From NCBI GenBank assembly GCA_002428905.1, contig DIYD01000165.1, positions 1-6,993 of the forward strand: a DNA stretch of 6,993 bases, given 5' to 3'. Below are positions 1-5,966 of the stretch, piece after piece; the first letter of the stretch is position 1; the number at the start of each line of letters is the position of its first letter. Under the pieces are notes generated by a model. The model worked only from the letters and a program-made list of their open reading frames with translations, had not been told where the DNA came from and made no database searches. The stretch is from Bacteroidetes bacterium UBA6063. Its GTDB lineage: Bacteria > Bacteroidota > Bacteroidia > NS11-12g > UBA9320. Position numbers and translations under genes: made by a program.

Positions 1-464
1 ACAAGACCGAGTTGATGCAGGACCGGATGTATGATCAGTTTCCGGATTCGTCTATAAAAACACATGATTATGGCTATTTGTACCTCAATGGTAATGCCGA
101 CATCCATATGCTTCGCGATATGAAGAAGCGGGAAAACGTGTTGAAACCCGATTTGCCATCAATGGAGCGGAGTTTTCACATGCAGTATCCGCGTCGGTAT
201 TTAAGGAAGATCATGAGGTTGTGTGATAAAAACCAGATTGCCTTGTACTTTCTTTACATGCCTTCCTATGATTCCAGAAGGCCTGTGCCACTTGAGGCTG
301 AAACATATCAATCGCTTGGTACATTATTGTTACCGCCTATGGAGATATACGAGAACCAGTTATACTGGTACGATAAAAGCCACTTGAATATTCCTGGTGC
401 AAAGGCAGTCTCAAAATGGTTGGCAGATGAGCTCAATAAGCGAGATAGAAACAAAATCGACTAA
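1..464 (+). CDS. C-terminal part of an SGNH/GDSL-hydrolase-like protein (5' end outside window)
   Basis: The reading frame is open from the left edge (first full codon at 3) to a TAA at 462-464, so about 153 C-terminal residues of a longer protein are visible. The TTG at 12 and ATG at 15 lie inside the frame and are not convincing starts. Near the end, YDKSHLNIPGAKAVSKWL has the Asp-x-x-His spacing (bases about 372-383) that forms the last catalytic block of SGNH hydrolases, followed by the usual C-terminal helix. Earlier, YLRKIMRLCDKNQIALYFLY resembles the helix plus beta strand that precedes that block in this fold. Such proteins in Bacteroidota often accompany MBOAT O-acyltransferases in polysaccharide O-acetylation (AlgX/DltD-like partners). 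That role is inferred from the family only, because the catalytic Ser block and upstream neighbours are not in the window. The fold assignment is moderately sure and the substrate is unknown. Confidence 0.6.
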   Translation, partial: KTELMQDRMYDQFPDSSIKTHDYGYLYLNGNADIHMLRDMKKRENVLKPDLPSMERSFHMQYPRRYLRKIMRLCDKNQIALYFLYMPSYDSRRPVPLEAETYQSLGTLLLPPMEIYENQLYWYDKSHLNIPGAKAVSKWLADELNKRDRNKID

Positions 465-467
465 AAG

Positions 468-500
468 AAATGGGTCGAAGTTCAAAACTTCGACCCATTT
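468..500. terminator. Bidirectional rho-independent terminator hairpin
   Basis: AAATGGGTCGAAGTT (468-482) and AACTTCGACCCATTT (486-500) form a perfect 15-bp stem with a 3-nt loop (CAA). On the plus strand the stem ends in a T-rich stretch (TTTTATCTT) and starts 3 bases after the stop of the SGNH-like gene. On the minus strand it also ends in a T-rich stretch (TTTCTTTT) and lies about 46 bases beyond the stop of the aminopeptidase gene. It therefore suits termination of both converging transcripts. The structure is read directly from the sequence; the function is inferred. Confidence 0.85.
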
Positions 501-509
501 TATCTTATC

Positions 510-549
510 GTCTAAACATCTAGATATCTAAGTATCTAAATATCTATCA
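510..549. repeat. Short 8-bp imperfect tandem repeat between convergent genes
   Basis: Five consecutive 8-base units can be read: GTCTAAAC, ATCTAGAT, ATCTAAGT, ATCTAAAT, ATCTATCA. They share the core (A/G)TCTA. The array fills the gap between the terminator hairpin and the aminopeptidase gene, and its last unit overlaps that gene's stop codon. The second and third units also form the palindrome AGATATCT. No function is evident. It could be replication slippage in AT-rich spacer DNA or a small dispersed element. Confidence 0.55.
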
Positions 550-1842
550 ACTGTTCATTATGGCCTCAATCTCATCCACTTCAATAGGCATATTGATTTC
601 GTCCATTAAGTCGGTATAACCGTTTTCTTCGATGACAATGTTGTTCTCAATGCGAACTCCAATACCTTCTTCTGGGATATAAATTCCTGGTTCGCAGGTA
701 AACAGGTTTCCGGCCTGCATTGGTTCGTAGCGCATACCACTATCGTGTACGTCGATGCCTAAGAAGTGCGAAGTCCCGTGCATGAAGTACTTTTTGTATG
801 CTGGCCAGGCTGGGTCTTGATTCTTGATGTCGTCCATTGTAATTAAACCAAGGTCAACCAATTCTTTCTCCATGATATCACCTACAACCTTATGGTATTC
901 CATTAACATGGTTCCAGGCTTAAGCAATTCACGTGCTTCTTTCATAACACGTAGCGTAGCATTGTATACGTCTTTCTGGCGCTGTGAGAATTTCCCATTG
1001 GCTGGCAAACAGCGTGTCATGTCACTTGCATAGTTGCCATAATCCACCCCACAATCAACGAGAATCAGATCGCCGTCTTTTACAATCTTATTGTTGTCGA
1101 TATAGTGCAATACGCAAGCACTTTCACCGCTGGCAACGATAGGTTCAAAAGAAAAGCCATTGCCCCGGTTTGAGATGAACTCATGAATTAACTCAGCCTC
1201 TATTTCATATTCCCATACACCGGGTTTCGTAAACTTCATGATACGTTCCCAGCCCAATTTGCTGATGGCTATTGCTTTGCGTGCCATATCAATTTCGATC
1301 GGATGTTTTACAGAACGTAAACGTTGCAAGATTTTCCCAGCCCGCACATAGTTGTGTAACGGGAATTTCTCTTTCATTTCAAGCGCAAAGTCCAGGTTTC
1401 TGTAAGGCGACTTGAATGGATATCGGTCGTTCTCGTTTAACGGAAGATAAACATTATCCGCCATGTTAATGACCGCACGAAGCCGCTCCAGGTAATTCTC
1501 GTTCCAGAAGATATTGGCTATACCCGAGGTTTCTGTGGCTTCTTTCTTCGTATACTTATGTCCGTCCCATACGGCAATATGCTCGTTGGTTTCGGTTAGG
1601 AATAAACACTCTTTGTATTCATCAATTGGACAGTCGGGAAACAACACCAAAACAGAGTCTTCCTGATCAATACCACTTAGGTAGAACAGGTCGGAATTTT
1701 GTTTGAATTTATGAAAGGCGTCACCATTCCAGGAATACTGGTAATTGCTATGGAAGATGGCAATACTACCGGGCTGCATTTCAGCCACGAATTTTTTTCG
1801 ATTGTCAATGAAAAGTTGGTTGTCTATTGTTGGGTATTTCAT
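547..1842 (-). CDS. pepP: Aminopeptidase P family protein (Xaa-Pro aminopeptidase, M24B metallopeptidase)
   Basis: This 431-residue protein has the length and two-domain plan of bacterial aminopeptidase P. The N-terminal AMP_N domain covers about residues 5-140, and the pita-bread catalytic domain runs from about 170 to 425. All five expected dinuclear-metal ligands are present: D263 (VDCG), D274 (SDMTR), H359 (HGTSHFLG), E384 (CEPG) and E399 (RIEN). The accessory histidines H355 and H366 (DVHD) are also present, so the enzyme should be active. The family removes the N-terminal residue from peptides with proline in second position, in the cytoplasm, using Mn2+ or similar metals. No signal peptide is seen. 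The ATG at 1842 gives the normal family N-terminus. It lies 79 bp downstream of the TPR gene on the same strand, so the two may share a transcript that would end at the 468-500 hairpin. Xaa-Pro dipeptidase (prolidase, PepQ) is the main alternative, but the AMP_N domain favours PepP. Confidence 0.93.
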   Translation of the reverse strand: MKYPTIDNQLFIDNRKKFVAEMQPGSIAIFHSNYQYSWNGDAFHKFKQNSDLFYLSGIDQEDSVLVLFPDCPIDEYKECLFLTETNEHIAVWDGHKYTKKEATETSGIANIFWNENYLERLRAVINMADNVYLPLNENDRYPFKSPYRNLDFALEMKEKFPLHNYVRAGKILQRLRSVKHPIEIDMARKAIAISKLGWERIMKFTKPGVWEYEIEAELIHEFISNRGNGFSFEPIVASGESACVLHYIDNNKIVKDGDLILVDCGVDYGNYASDMTRCLPANGKFSQRQKDVYNATLRVMKEARELLKPGTMLMEYHKVVGDIMEKELVDLGLITMDDIKNQDPAWPAYKKYFMHGTSHFLGIDVHDSGMRYEPMQAGNLFTCEPGIYIPEEGIGVRIENNIVIEENGYTDLMDEINMPIEVDEIEAIMNS

Positions 1843-1844
1843 AT

Positions 1845-1860
1845 GCCGTTATTGAACGGC
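1845..1860 (-). promoter_or_regulatory. Small hairpin directly upstream of the pepP start
   Basis: GCCGTT (1845-1850) and AACGGC (1855-1860) are perfect inverted repeats separated by 4 bases, and end 2 bases before the pepP ATG. In the mRNA this would form a 6-bp hairpin with three G-C pairs next to the start codon. It is not followed by a T-run, so it is not a terminator. It could affect translation of pepP or have no role. Confidence 0.35.
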
Positions 1861-1921
1861 AAGTTTAACCAAAAAAAGGCATTCAGTGATGCGATATCGA
1901 TCAGGTCAACGCTGACTTAGA

Positions 1922-2575
1922 TCATTTTTTGAACCCCAGTAGTTTGAGGGCATCGTTCCAGAAGGATTTGAACTCTGCTTTGGAGCTCATCATTTTTCGC
2001 AGTTCTGTTCCGATAGTGGCTTTATCATCACTCAAAGGAGCAGCCTTTTCTTCCTGATCAAAGTACTTGTTCGTGATGTGATCAACTCCTGCAATTTGAT
2101 CTGCCTTTCGAAATTGCTCCCGTGCACGTTTGGTATGTCCTAGCTTTTCTTCAGCAAGTCCCAGGTTGTTTAGGGTGATCTCATTGCCGGGGTCGAGCTC
2201 ATTGGCCTTCATATAATCGGCAATGGCACCTTCCGTGTCCCCAATTTTGTCCTTCACATAGGCACGACAAGCGTAGCGATAGCCATTCTCAGGGTCAAGC
2301 TCTACGGCTTTGTTGAGGTCTTCCATGGCAGACTTAAAACGCAGGTGGAATTTGCAAACACCGCGTTCTGCATAAAACTCGGGCTGGTCTCCGAAATTCG
2401 CTATGGCCAGGTTCCAAACATTCATTGCATCTTCATAGCGCTTTAAACGGTGCAAAGACTCCCCTTTAATACCGGTTAGGTCGTACGATAATGGTTCTGT
2501 TGTTTCTTCAAGCAACTTTAAAACCTGCTCAAATTCGCCTTCCTGATATGCTTTTAGTATCTGTGTGTTGTCCAT
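1922..2575 (-). CDS. Tetratricopeptide repeat (TPR) protein
   Basis: From the ATG at 2575 this encodes 217 residues. A longer frame opens at a TTG at 2593, but that TTG falls on the promoter-like box TATCTTTG, so the ATG is preferred. About four TPR units can be seen, at roughly residues 34-62, 67-97, 100-131 and 134-163. They carry the usual A/G-x-x-x-Y/A spacing and phrases such as AVELDPENGYRYACRAYVKD and ANELDPGNEITLNNLGLAEEKLG. TPR solenoids bind other proteins; they are not enzymes. The C-terminal 35 residues are a charged linker plus a helix ending in KSFWNDALKLLGFKK. No signal peptide or membrane segment is present, so it is probably cytoplasmic. It lies upstream of pepP on the same strand with a 79-bp gap and divergently from the arginine decarboxylase gene. 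The partner and process are unknown. The repeat class is secure, but the specific role is not assignable. Confidence 0.88.
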   Translation of the reverse strand: MDNTQILKAYQEGEFEQVLKLLEETTEPLSYDLTGIKGESLHRLKRYEDAMNVWNLAIANFGDQPEFYAERGVCKFHLRFKSAMEDLNKAVELDPENGYRYACRAYVKDKIGDTEGAIADYMKANELDPGNEITLNNLGLAEEKLGHTKRAREQFRKADQIAGVDHITNKYFDQEEKAAPLSDDKATIGTELRKMMSSKAEFKSFWNDALKLLGFKK

Positions 2576-2590
2576 TGCAAAAAGAAAACA

Positions 2591-2598
2591 CAAAGATA
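2591..2598 (-). promoter_or_regulatory. Bacteroidota-type -7 promoter box for the TPR gene
   Basis: Read on the minus strand, TATCTTTG matches the TAnnTTTG consensus of the primary sigma factor of Bacteroidota. It ends 15 bases before the ATG at 2575, which implies a very short leader. No -33 TTG/TTTG was found at the usual 19-23 base spacing; a TTTG occurs about 26 bases upstream. This makes the call moderate. Confidence 0.5.
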
Positions 2599-2629
2599 TT
2601 GCCTTTTGTTTTTAACCAGGATTTCAAAA

Positions 2630-2642
2630 GTAACTTGGTTAC
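2630..2642. promoter_or_regulatory. Dyad GTAAC-TTG-GTTAC upstream of the decarboxylase promoter box
   Basis: GTAAC (2630-2634) and GTTAC (2638-2642) are perfect 5-bp inverted repeats around a 3-base centre. The dyad lies 6 bases upstream of the plus-strand -7 box at 2649-2656, where an operator would be expected. The second dyad at 2662-2678 contains a related GTAA/GTTAC half-site. Regulator binding is an inference; the symmetry is read directly. Confidence 0.35.
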
Positions 2643-2648
2643 ATGTGG

Positions 2649-2656
2649 TACTTTTG
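2649..2656 (+). promoter_or_regulatory. Bacteroidota-type -7 promoter box for the arginine decarboxylase operon
   Basis: TACTTTTG matches TAnnTTTG exactly and ends 24 bases before the ATG at 2681, so the transcript would start in the early 2660s. A clear -33 TTTG is missing. The nearest candidate is TTTC at 2622-2625, 23 bases upstream, which suggests a weak or activator-dependent promoter if it is real. Confidence 0.5.
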
Positions 2657-2661
2657 TGGCG

Positions 2662-2678
2662 AAGTAAGATAGTTACTT
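2662..2678 (+). promoter_or_regulatory. Dyad/hairpin AAGTAA-GATAG-TTACTT in the decarboxylase 5' leader
   Basis: AAGTAA (2662-2667) and TTACTT (2673-2678) are perfect inverted repeats around 5 bases and end 2 bases before the start codon at 2681. As DNA this could be a second operator half; as RNA it would be a weak, AU-rich hairpin covering the ribosome landing zone. It shares the GTTAC half-site with the dyad at 2630-2642. Confidence 0.35.
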
Positions 2679-2680
2679 AA

Positions 2681-4081
2681 ATGAAGAATAAATACATCGA
2701 CCTGGTTGAACAGACGTTTGATTTTCCACAGGAAGATTTTTCGATCGACGATAATCATACTTTATTGTTTCACGATGTGAATCTGATGGACTTGATTAAA
2801 CAGTACGGTACTCCATTAAAGTTTACCTATTTGCCACGGATTTCGGAGAACATAAAGCAGGCAAAAACCTGGTTTAACGTGGCTATGGCTAAGGTGGACT
2901 ATCAAGGGAACTACAATTATTGTTATTGTACCAAGAGCTCGCACTTTCGGTTTGTTATGGAAGAGGCGCTGAAAAATGATATACACGTAGAAACTTCGTC
3001 AGCCTTTGATTTAGAGATCATTAAGTCGCTTCATGAAGATGGTTTAGTGACCAAAGATCAATTTGTGATATGCAATGGGTTTAAAACAGAAGCATACCTC
3101 GACCGCATTTCAGAATTGGTAAACAACGGATTTTCGAATTGTCATACCATCCTCGATAACAAAGATGAGCTTGAAGCATTGGCGCCACGAATGAAGGGAG
3201 ATTTTAATGTTGGGATTCGCATTGCATCCGAGGAAGAACCCAAGTTTGAATTTTATACCAGCCGTTTGGGAGTCGGATATAAAGATATTGTGGACTTTTA
3301 TCTAAATAAGGTAAAACCGGTCAAACGGGCCAAACTAAAGATGTTACATTTCTTTATTAACACCGGTATCAAAGACAATGCTTATTACTGGAATGAGCTG
3401 CATAAATGCCTCAAGGTATATTGCATGCTCAAAAAGGAGTGCCCAGAACTTAATTCGTTAAACATTGGTGGTGGTTTCCCCATTAAACGCTCCCTAAAGT
3501 TTGAGTACGATTACGAGTATATGGCCGAGGAGATTGTTTCTCAGATTAAATTAGTTTGCGAAGAAGAAGGTGTGCCGGAACCAGACATATTCACAGAGTT
3601 CGGGTCTTTTACTGTAGGTGAAAGCGGTGGTACAATCTACAGTGTAATTCACCAGAAACGGCAAAACGATCGCGAGCGTTGGAATATGATCGATGGAAGT
3701 TTCATGACCACATTGCCGGATGCCTGGGCCATCAATCAGCGTTTTATTATGCTGCCCGTAAATAAATGGGATCAGAATTACGAACGGATTTTGCTAGGCG
3801 GATTGACCTGTGATAGCGACGACTACTACAATTCGGAACAACACGTCAATGCCATTTATCTTCCAGAGTATGGAACGGGAGAGGAGCCACTTTATATCGG
3901 CTTTTTTAATACCGGGGCTTACCAGGAATCGTTAAGTGGTTTTGGTGGAATTCAGCACTGTTTAATACCTTCGCCCAAGCATATTGTCATCGACAAGAAC
4001 GCCGAAAGTGGGGATTTGAATACACGCATATTCAGTAAAGAACAAAGCCACAAAAGCATGCTAAAAATTCTAGGGTATTAA
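2681..4081 (+). CDS. speA: Arginine decarboxylase, PLP-dependent alanine-racemase-fold type
   Basis: This 466-residue protein belongs to the fold III basic amino acid decarboxylases and matches the compact type of about 460 residues annotated as biosynthetic arginine decarboxylase in Bacteroidota. Expected product: agmatine plus CO2 from L-arginine, the first step of agmatine-derived polyamine synthesis. Visible sites are the PLP-binding lysine K85 (CTKSSHF), SRLGV at 194-198, H223, the glycine loop NIGGGFP at 261-267, and E306-F-G in the phosphate/cofactor region. The C-terminal domain has the catalytic-cysteine motif CDSDD with C377, and GAY with Y414. It lacks the inserted domains of the E. 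coli enzyme of about 630 residues. The ATG at 2681 fits the family N-terminus and is preceded by a promoter box at 2649-2656. The deoxyhypusine-synthase-like gene follows after 13 bp, so co-transcription is very likely. Carboxynorspermidine decarboxylase (NspC, about 380 residues) is the main alternative but is shorter and less similar. Confidence 0.88.
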   Translation: MKNKYIDLVEQTFDFPQEDFSIDDNHTLLFHDVNLMDLIKQYGTPLKFTYLPRISENIKQAKTWFNVAMAKVDYQGNYNYCYCTKSSHFRFVMEEALKNDIHVETSSAFDLEIIKSLHEDGLVTKDQFVICNGFKTEAYLDRISELVNNGFSNCHTILDNKDELEALAPRMKGDFNVGIRIASEEEPKFEFYTSRLGVGYKDIVDFYLNKVKPVKRAKLKMLHFFINTGIKDNAYYWNELHKCLKVYCMLKKECPELNSLNIGGGFPIKRSLKFEYDYEYMAEEIVSQIKLVCEEEGVPEPDIFTEFGSFTVGESGGTIYSVIHQKRQNDRERWNMIDGSFMTTLPDAWAINQRFIMLPVNKWDQNYERILLGGLTCDSDDYYNSEQHVNAIYLPEYGTGEEPLYIGFFNTGAYQESLSGFGGIQHCLIPSPKHIVIDKNAESGDLNTRIFSKEQSHKSMLKILGY

Positions 4082-4094
4082 GATTAGTTCAACA

Positions 4095-5066
4095 ATGAAA
4101 ACACCAATTTCAAGCTTTATTGACACATACTTTTTGCACTTCAATGCTGCTTCTCTTGTAGATGCTGCGGATGGTTATATCAAACATCTGGATGAAGACG
4201 GGAAGATGATGATCACCCTGGCCGGCGCTATGAGCACGGCTGAGTTGGGGAAGATTCTGGCTGAAATGATTCGCCAGGACAAGGTATCCATAATCTCCTG
4301 TACCGGAGCTAATTTGGAAGAGGATATCATGAATCTGGTGGCGCACTCGCATTATAAACGCGTACCAAATTACCGCGACTTGACACCTAAACAGGAATGG
4401 GAGTTATTGGAGAAAGGGTTGAACCGGGTTACAGATACCTGTATCCCGGAAGAAGAAGCGTTCAGGCGTTTACAGGATAAGATTGAGAAGCAATGGAAGC
4501 AAGCGGAAGCGGATGGCGAGCGCTATTTCCCTCATGAGTTTATGTATAAGATGTTGCTGAGTGGTGACCTCGAAGCGTTTTATGAGATTGATCCGAAAGA
4601 CAGCTGGATGCTTGCCGCTGCGGAAAAGAACCTGCCCATTGTGGTTCCCGGTTGGGAAGACAGCACCATGGGGAATATTTTTACCAGTTATTGCATCAAG
4701 GGTGAATTAGATACTTCCACGGTTAAATCGGGTATTGAGTATATGATGTACCTTACAGAATGGTATCGGGCTAATAGTGCTGGAAAAGGCGTTGGATTCT
4801 TCCAGATAGGCGGAGGAATTGCAGGCGATTTCCCAATATGTGTAGTTCCTATGATGTACCAGGATTTGGAATGGGAGGAAGTACCTTTCTGGAGTTATTT
4901 CTGTCAAATATCGGACTCCACTACCAGTTATGGCTCGTACTCAGGCGCCGTACCGAATGAAAAAATAACCTGGGGTAAACTAGACATTGACACTCCTAAG
5001 TTTATCATTGAATCGGATGCTACCATAGTTGCACCGTTGATATTTGCTAAAGTTTTAGGCTGGTAA
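4095..5066 (+). CDS. Deoxyhypusine-synthase-like NAD-dependent protein, probably polyamine-related
   Basis: This 323-residue protein has the deoxyhypusine synthase fold. NAD-site segments are TLAGAMSTAELGKIL (41-55), SCTGANLEEDIMN (68-80) and VPGWEDSTMGNIF (184-196). The catalytic segment is EKITWGKL (289-296): K295 matches the lysine that forms the enzyme-butylamine intermediate, W293 the stacking tryptophan and E289 a substrate-site glutamate. By my hand alignment other spermidine-site residues differ. The Lys-His-His stretch after the glycine loop is GGGIAGDFPI (239-248), one aspartate is N194 and another is Y282. Bacteria have no eIF5A, so protein deoxyhypusination is unlikely. Transfer of an aminobutyl group to a small amine, as in homospermidine formation by the plant DHS-derived enzyme, is the best guess. 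It is 13 bp behind the arginine decarboxylase gene and has no obvious ribosome site. Its end overlaps the opposing SirB1-like gene by 12 bp. Family secure, reaction not. Confidence 0.85.
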   Translation: MKTPISSFIDTYFLHFNAASLVDAADGYIKHLDEDGKMMITLAGAMSTAELGKILAEMIRQDKVSIISCTGANLEEDIMNLVAHSHYKRVPNYRDLTPKQEWELLEKGLNRVTDTCIPEEEAFRRLQDKIEKQWKQAEADGERYFPHEFMYKMLLSGDLEAFYEIDPKDSWMLAAAEKNLPIVVPGWEDSTMGNIFTSYCIKGELDTSTVKSGIEYMMYLTEWYRANSAGKGVGFFQIGGGIAGDFPICVVPMMYQDLEWEEVPFWSYFCQISDSTTSYGSYSGAVPNEKITWGKLDIDTPKFIIESDATIVAPLIFAKVLGW

Positions 5067-5960
5067 ATCCAGGCTGTCTAGCAACTTTCTAACCATGGCA
5101 GATTTGTTGTGCTGCTTGTCTTTTTCGTAACTGAATAACAAATTCCGAAGAATTCGTTTTACTATTTCCACATTGGAACAAACGGAAAAAAACTCTGGTT
5201 TTGGTTCAATTTTCAGCTGCTTAAGGAAAGAACGCAGGCTTTCTCCGTTCAGGATTAACCCATCCGTAAACGGATTGATATAGAACATGATGTCCGAATC
5301 GTCGTCTTCAGGAATAGAGCTTTCTTCATTGAAGCTTTTGATTATCTCCAATCCTTCGAAACTTTTGTAGCCCAACACAAAGTGCTGCGGTAGGTTCACA
5401 CCAAAAACAGGTATGTTTAAACGTTGTGCGATGAGGCTATAAACCACGCCTAAGAGTACGGGATTGCCTGTGCGGTTCTCCAATACTTTGCTAATAAATG
5501 AATTGTGAACTGCGTGGTAATAATCGGTATTGCCTTTGAACTTGTGCACCTTGAAGAACACATAATTCAACACCTTAATTTGTTCAAACGAGGTAAGTTC
5601 GTAGTTGAACTCCAACCAGGCGTCTAAGCGAATCTTATCAAGTTGCTGGTGAATTTCCTGTTCATTGGTGTAGGGAAACTCAATACGCTCAAGGATGAGC
5701 AAGCCTTTCAACAGATCTTCGCTCTCATGGCGTTGCCACAGCTGCAGGTCTCGTAAGATTTCGGTTTTCTTGAGCTCCCGAATAATGCTGTTCATCCGTT
5801 TGAGACGAACCGCTTCCTGTTCTTTGAGTGAAGCTTGTTCCAGGAATGAAATGGCCTCATGACCAAAGGATAGTATCTTCGACTCCACCTGTTCAACGAC
5901 TTCCTCGTCGGTGTCGTCTAACAAATAAATCAGGCTGGAAAGTTCATTTTCATCGATCAT
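5055..5960 (-). CDS. SirB1/transglutaminase-like (Transglut_core2) protein
   Basis: This 301-residue protein has an N-terminal helical part (about 1-85), then the SirB1-type transglutaminase-like core (about 90-235) and a C-terminal helical tail. Core signatures are RTGNPVLLGVVYSLIAQRL (163-181), GVNLPQHFVLGY (187-198) with H193, and FYINPFTDG (226-234). In active transglutaminases the helix of the first motif starts with a cysteine. None is present here, and the usual acidic third residue reads as N229 (INPF). The fold is therefore likely kept without protease or transglutaminase activity, as in many SirB1 relatives. The ATG at 5960 is 6 bp after the topoisomerase I stop, so the two genes are almost certainly co-transcribed, and translation may be coupled. 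There is no signal peptide. The precise function is unknown for this family. Confidence 0.85.
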   Translation of the reverse strand: MIDENELSSLIYLLDDTDEEVVEQVESKILSFGHEAISFLEQASLKEQEAVRLKRMNSIIRELKKTEILRDLQLWQRHESEDLLKGLLILERIEFPYTNEQEIHQQLDKIRLDAWLEFNYELTSFEQIKVLNYVFFKVHKFKGNTDYYHAVHNSFISKVLENRTGNPVLLGVVYSLIAQRLNIPVFGVNLPQHFVLGYKSFEGLEIIKSFNEESSIPEDDDSDIMFYINPFTDGLILNGESLRSFLKQLKIEPKPEFFSVCSNVEIVKRILRNLLFSYEKDKQHNKSAMVRKLLDSLDLPA

Positions 5961-5966
5961 AAAAGC

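Noticed and set aside
12..17. TTG/ATG at 12-17 as the true start of the first gene
   Set aside because: The frame is open to the window edge and the visible part is only the C-terminal region of an SGNH-like fold, so the gene begins upstream.
824..1033. Open frame on the plus strand inside pepP (also 1699-1920)
   Set aside because: Both are antisense or overlapping shadows of a strongly supported coding region and show no recognisable domain.
2576..2593. TTG start at 2593 adding six residues to the TPR protein
   Set aside because: The added residues (MCFLFA) are not family-like and the TTG lies on the promoter-like box TATCTTTG; the ATG at 2575 is better.
2681..4081. Carboxynorspermidine decarboxylase (NspC) or diaminopimelate decarboxylase instead of arginine decarboxylase
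   Set aside because: The length of 466 residues and overall motif set match the Bacteroidota arginine decarboxylase type; NspC is about 380 residues, and the DHS-like neighbour fits polyamine rather than lysine synthesis.
4110..4907. Two minus-strand open frames inside the DHS-like gene (4110-4352 and 4707-4907)
   Set aside because: They are complementary to a well-supported coding region, have no domain features and no promoter-like signal.
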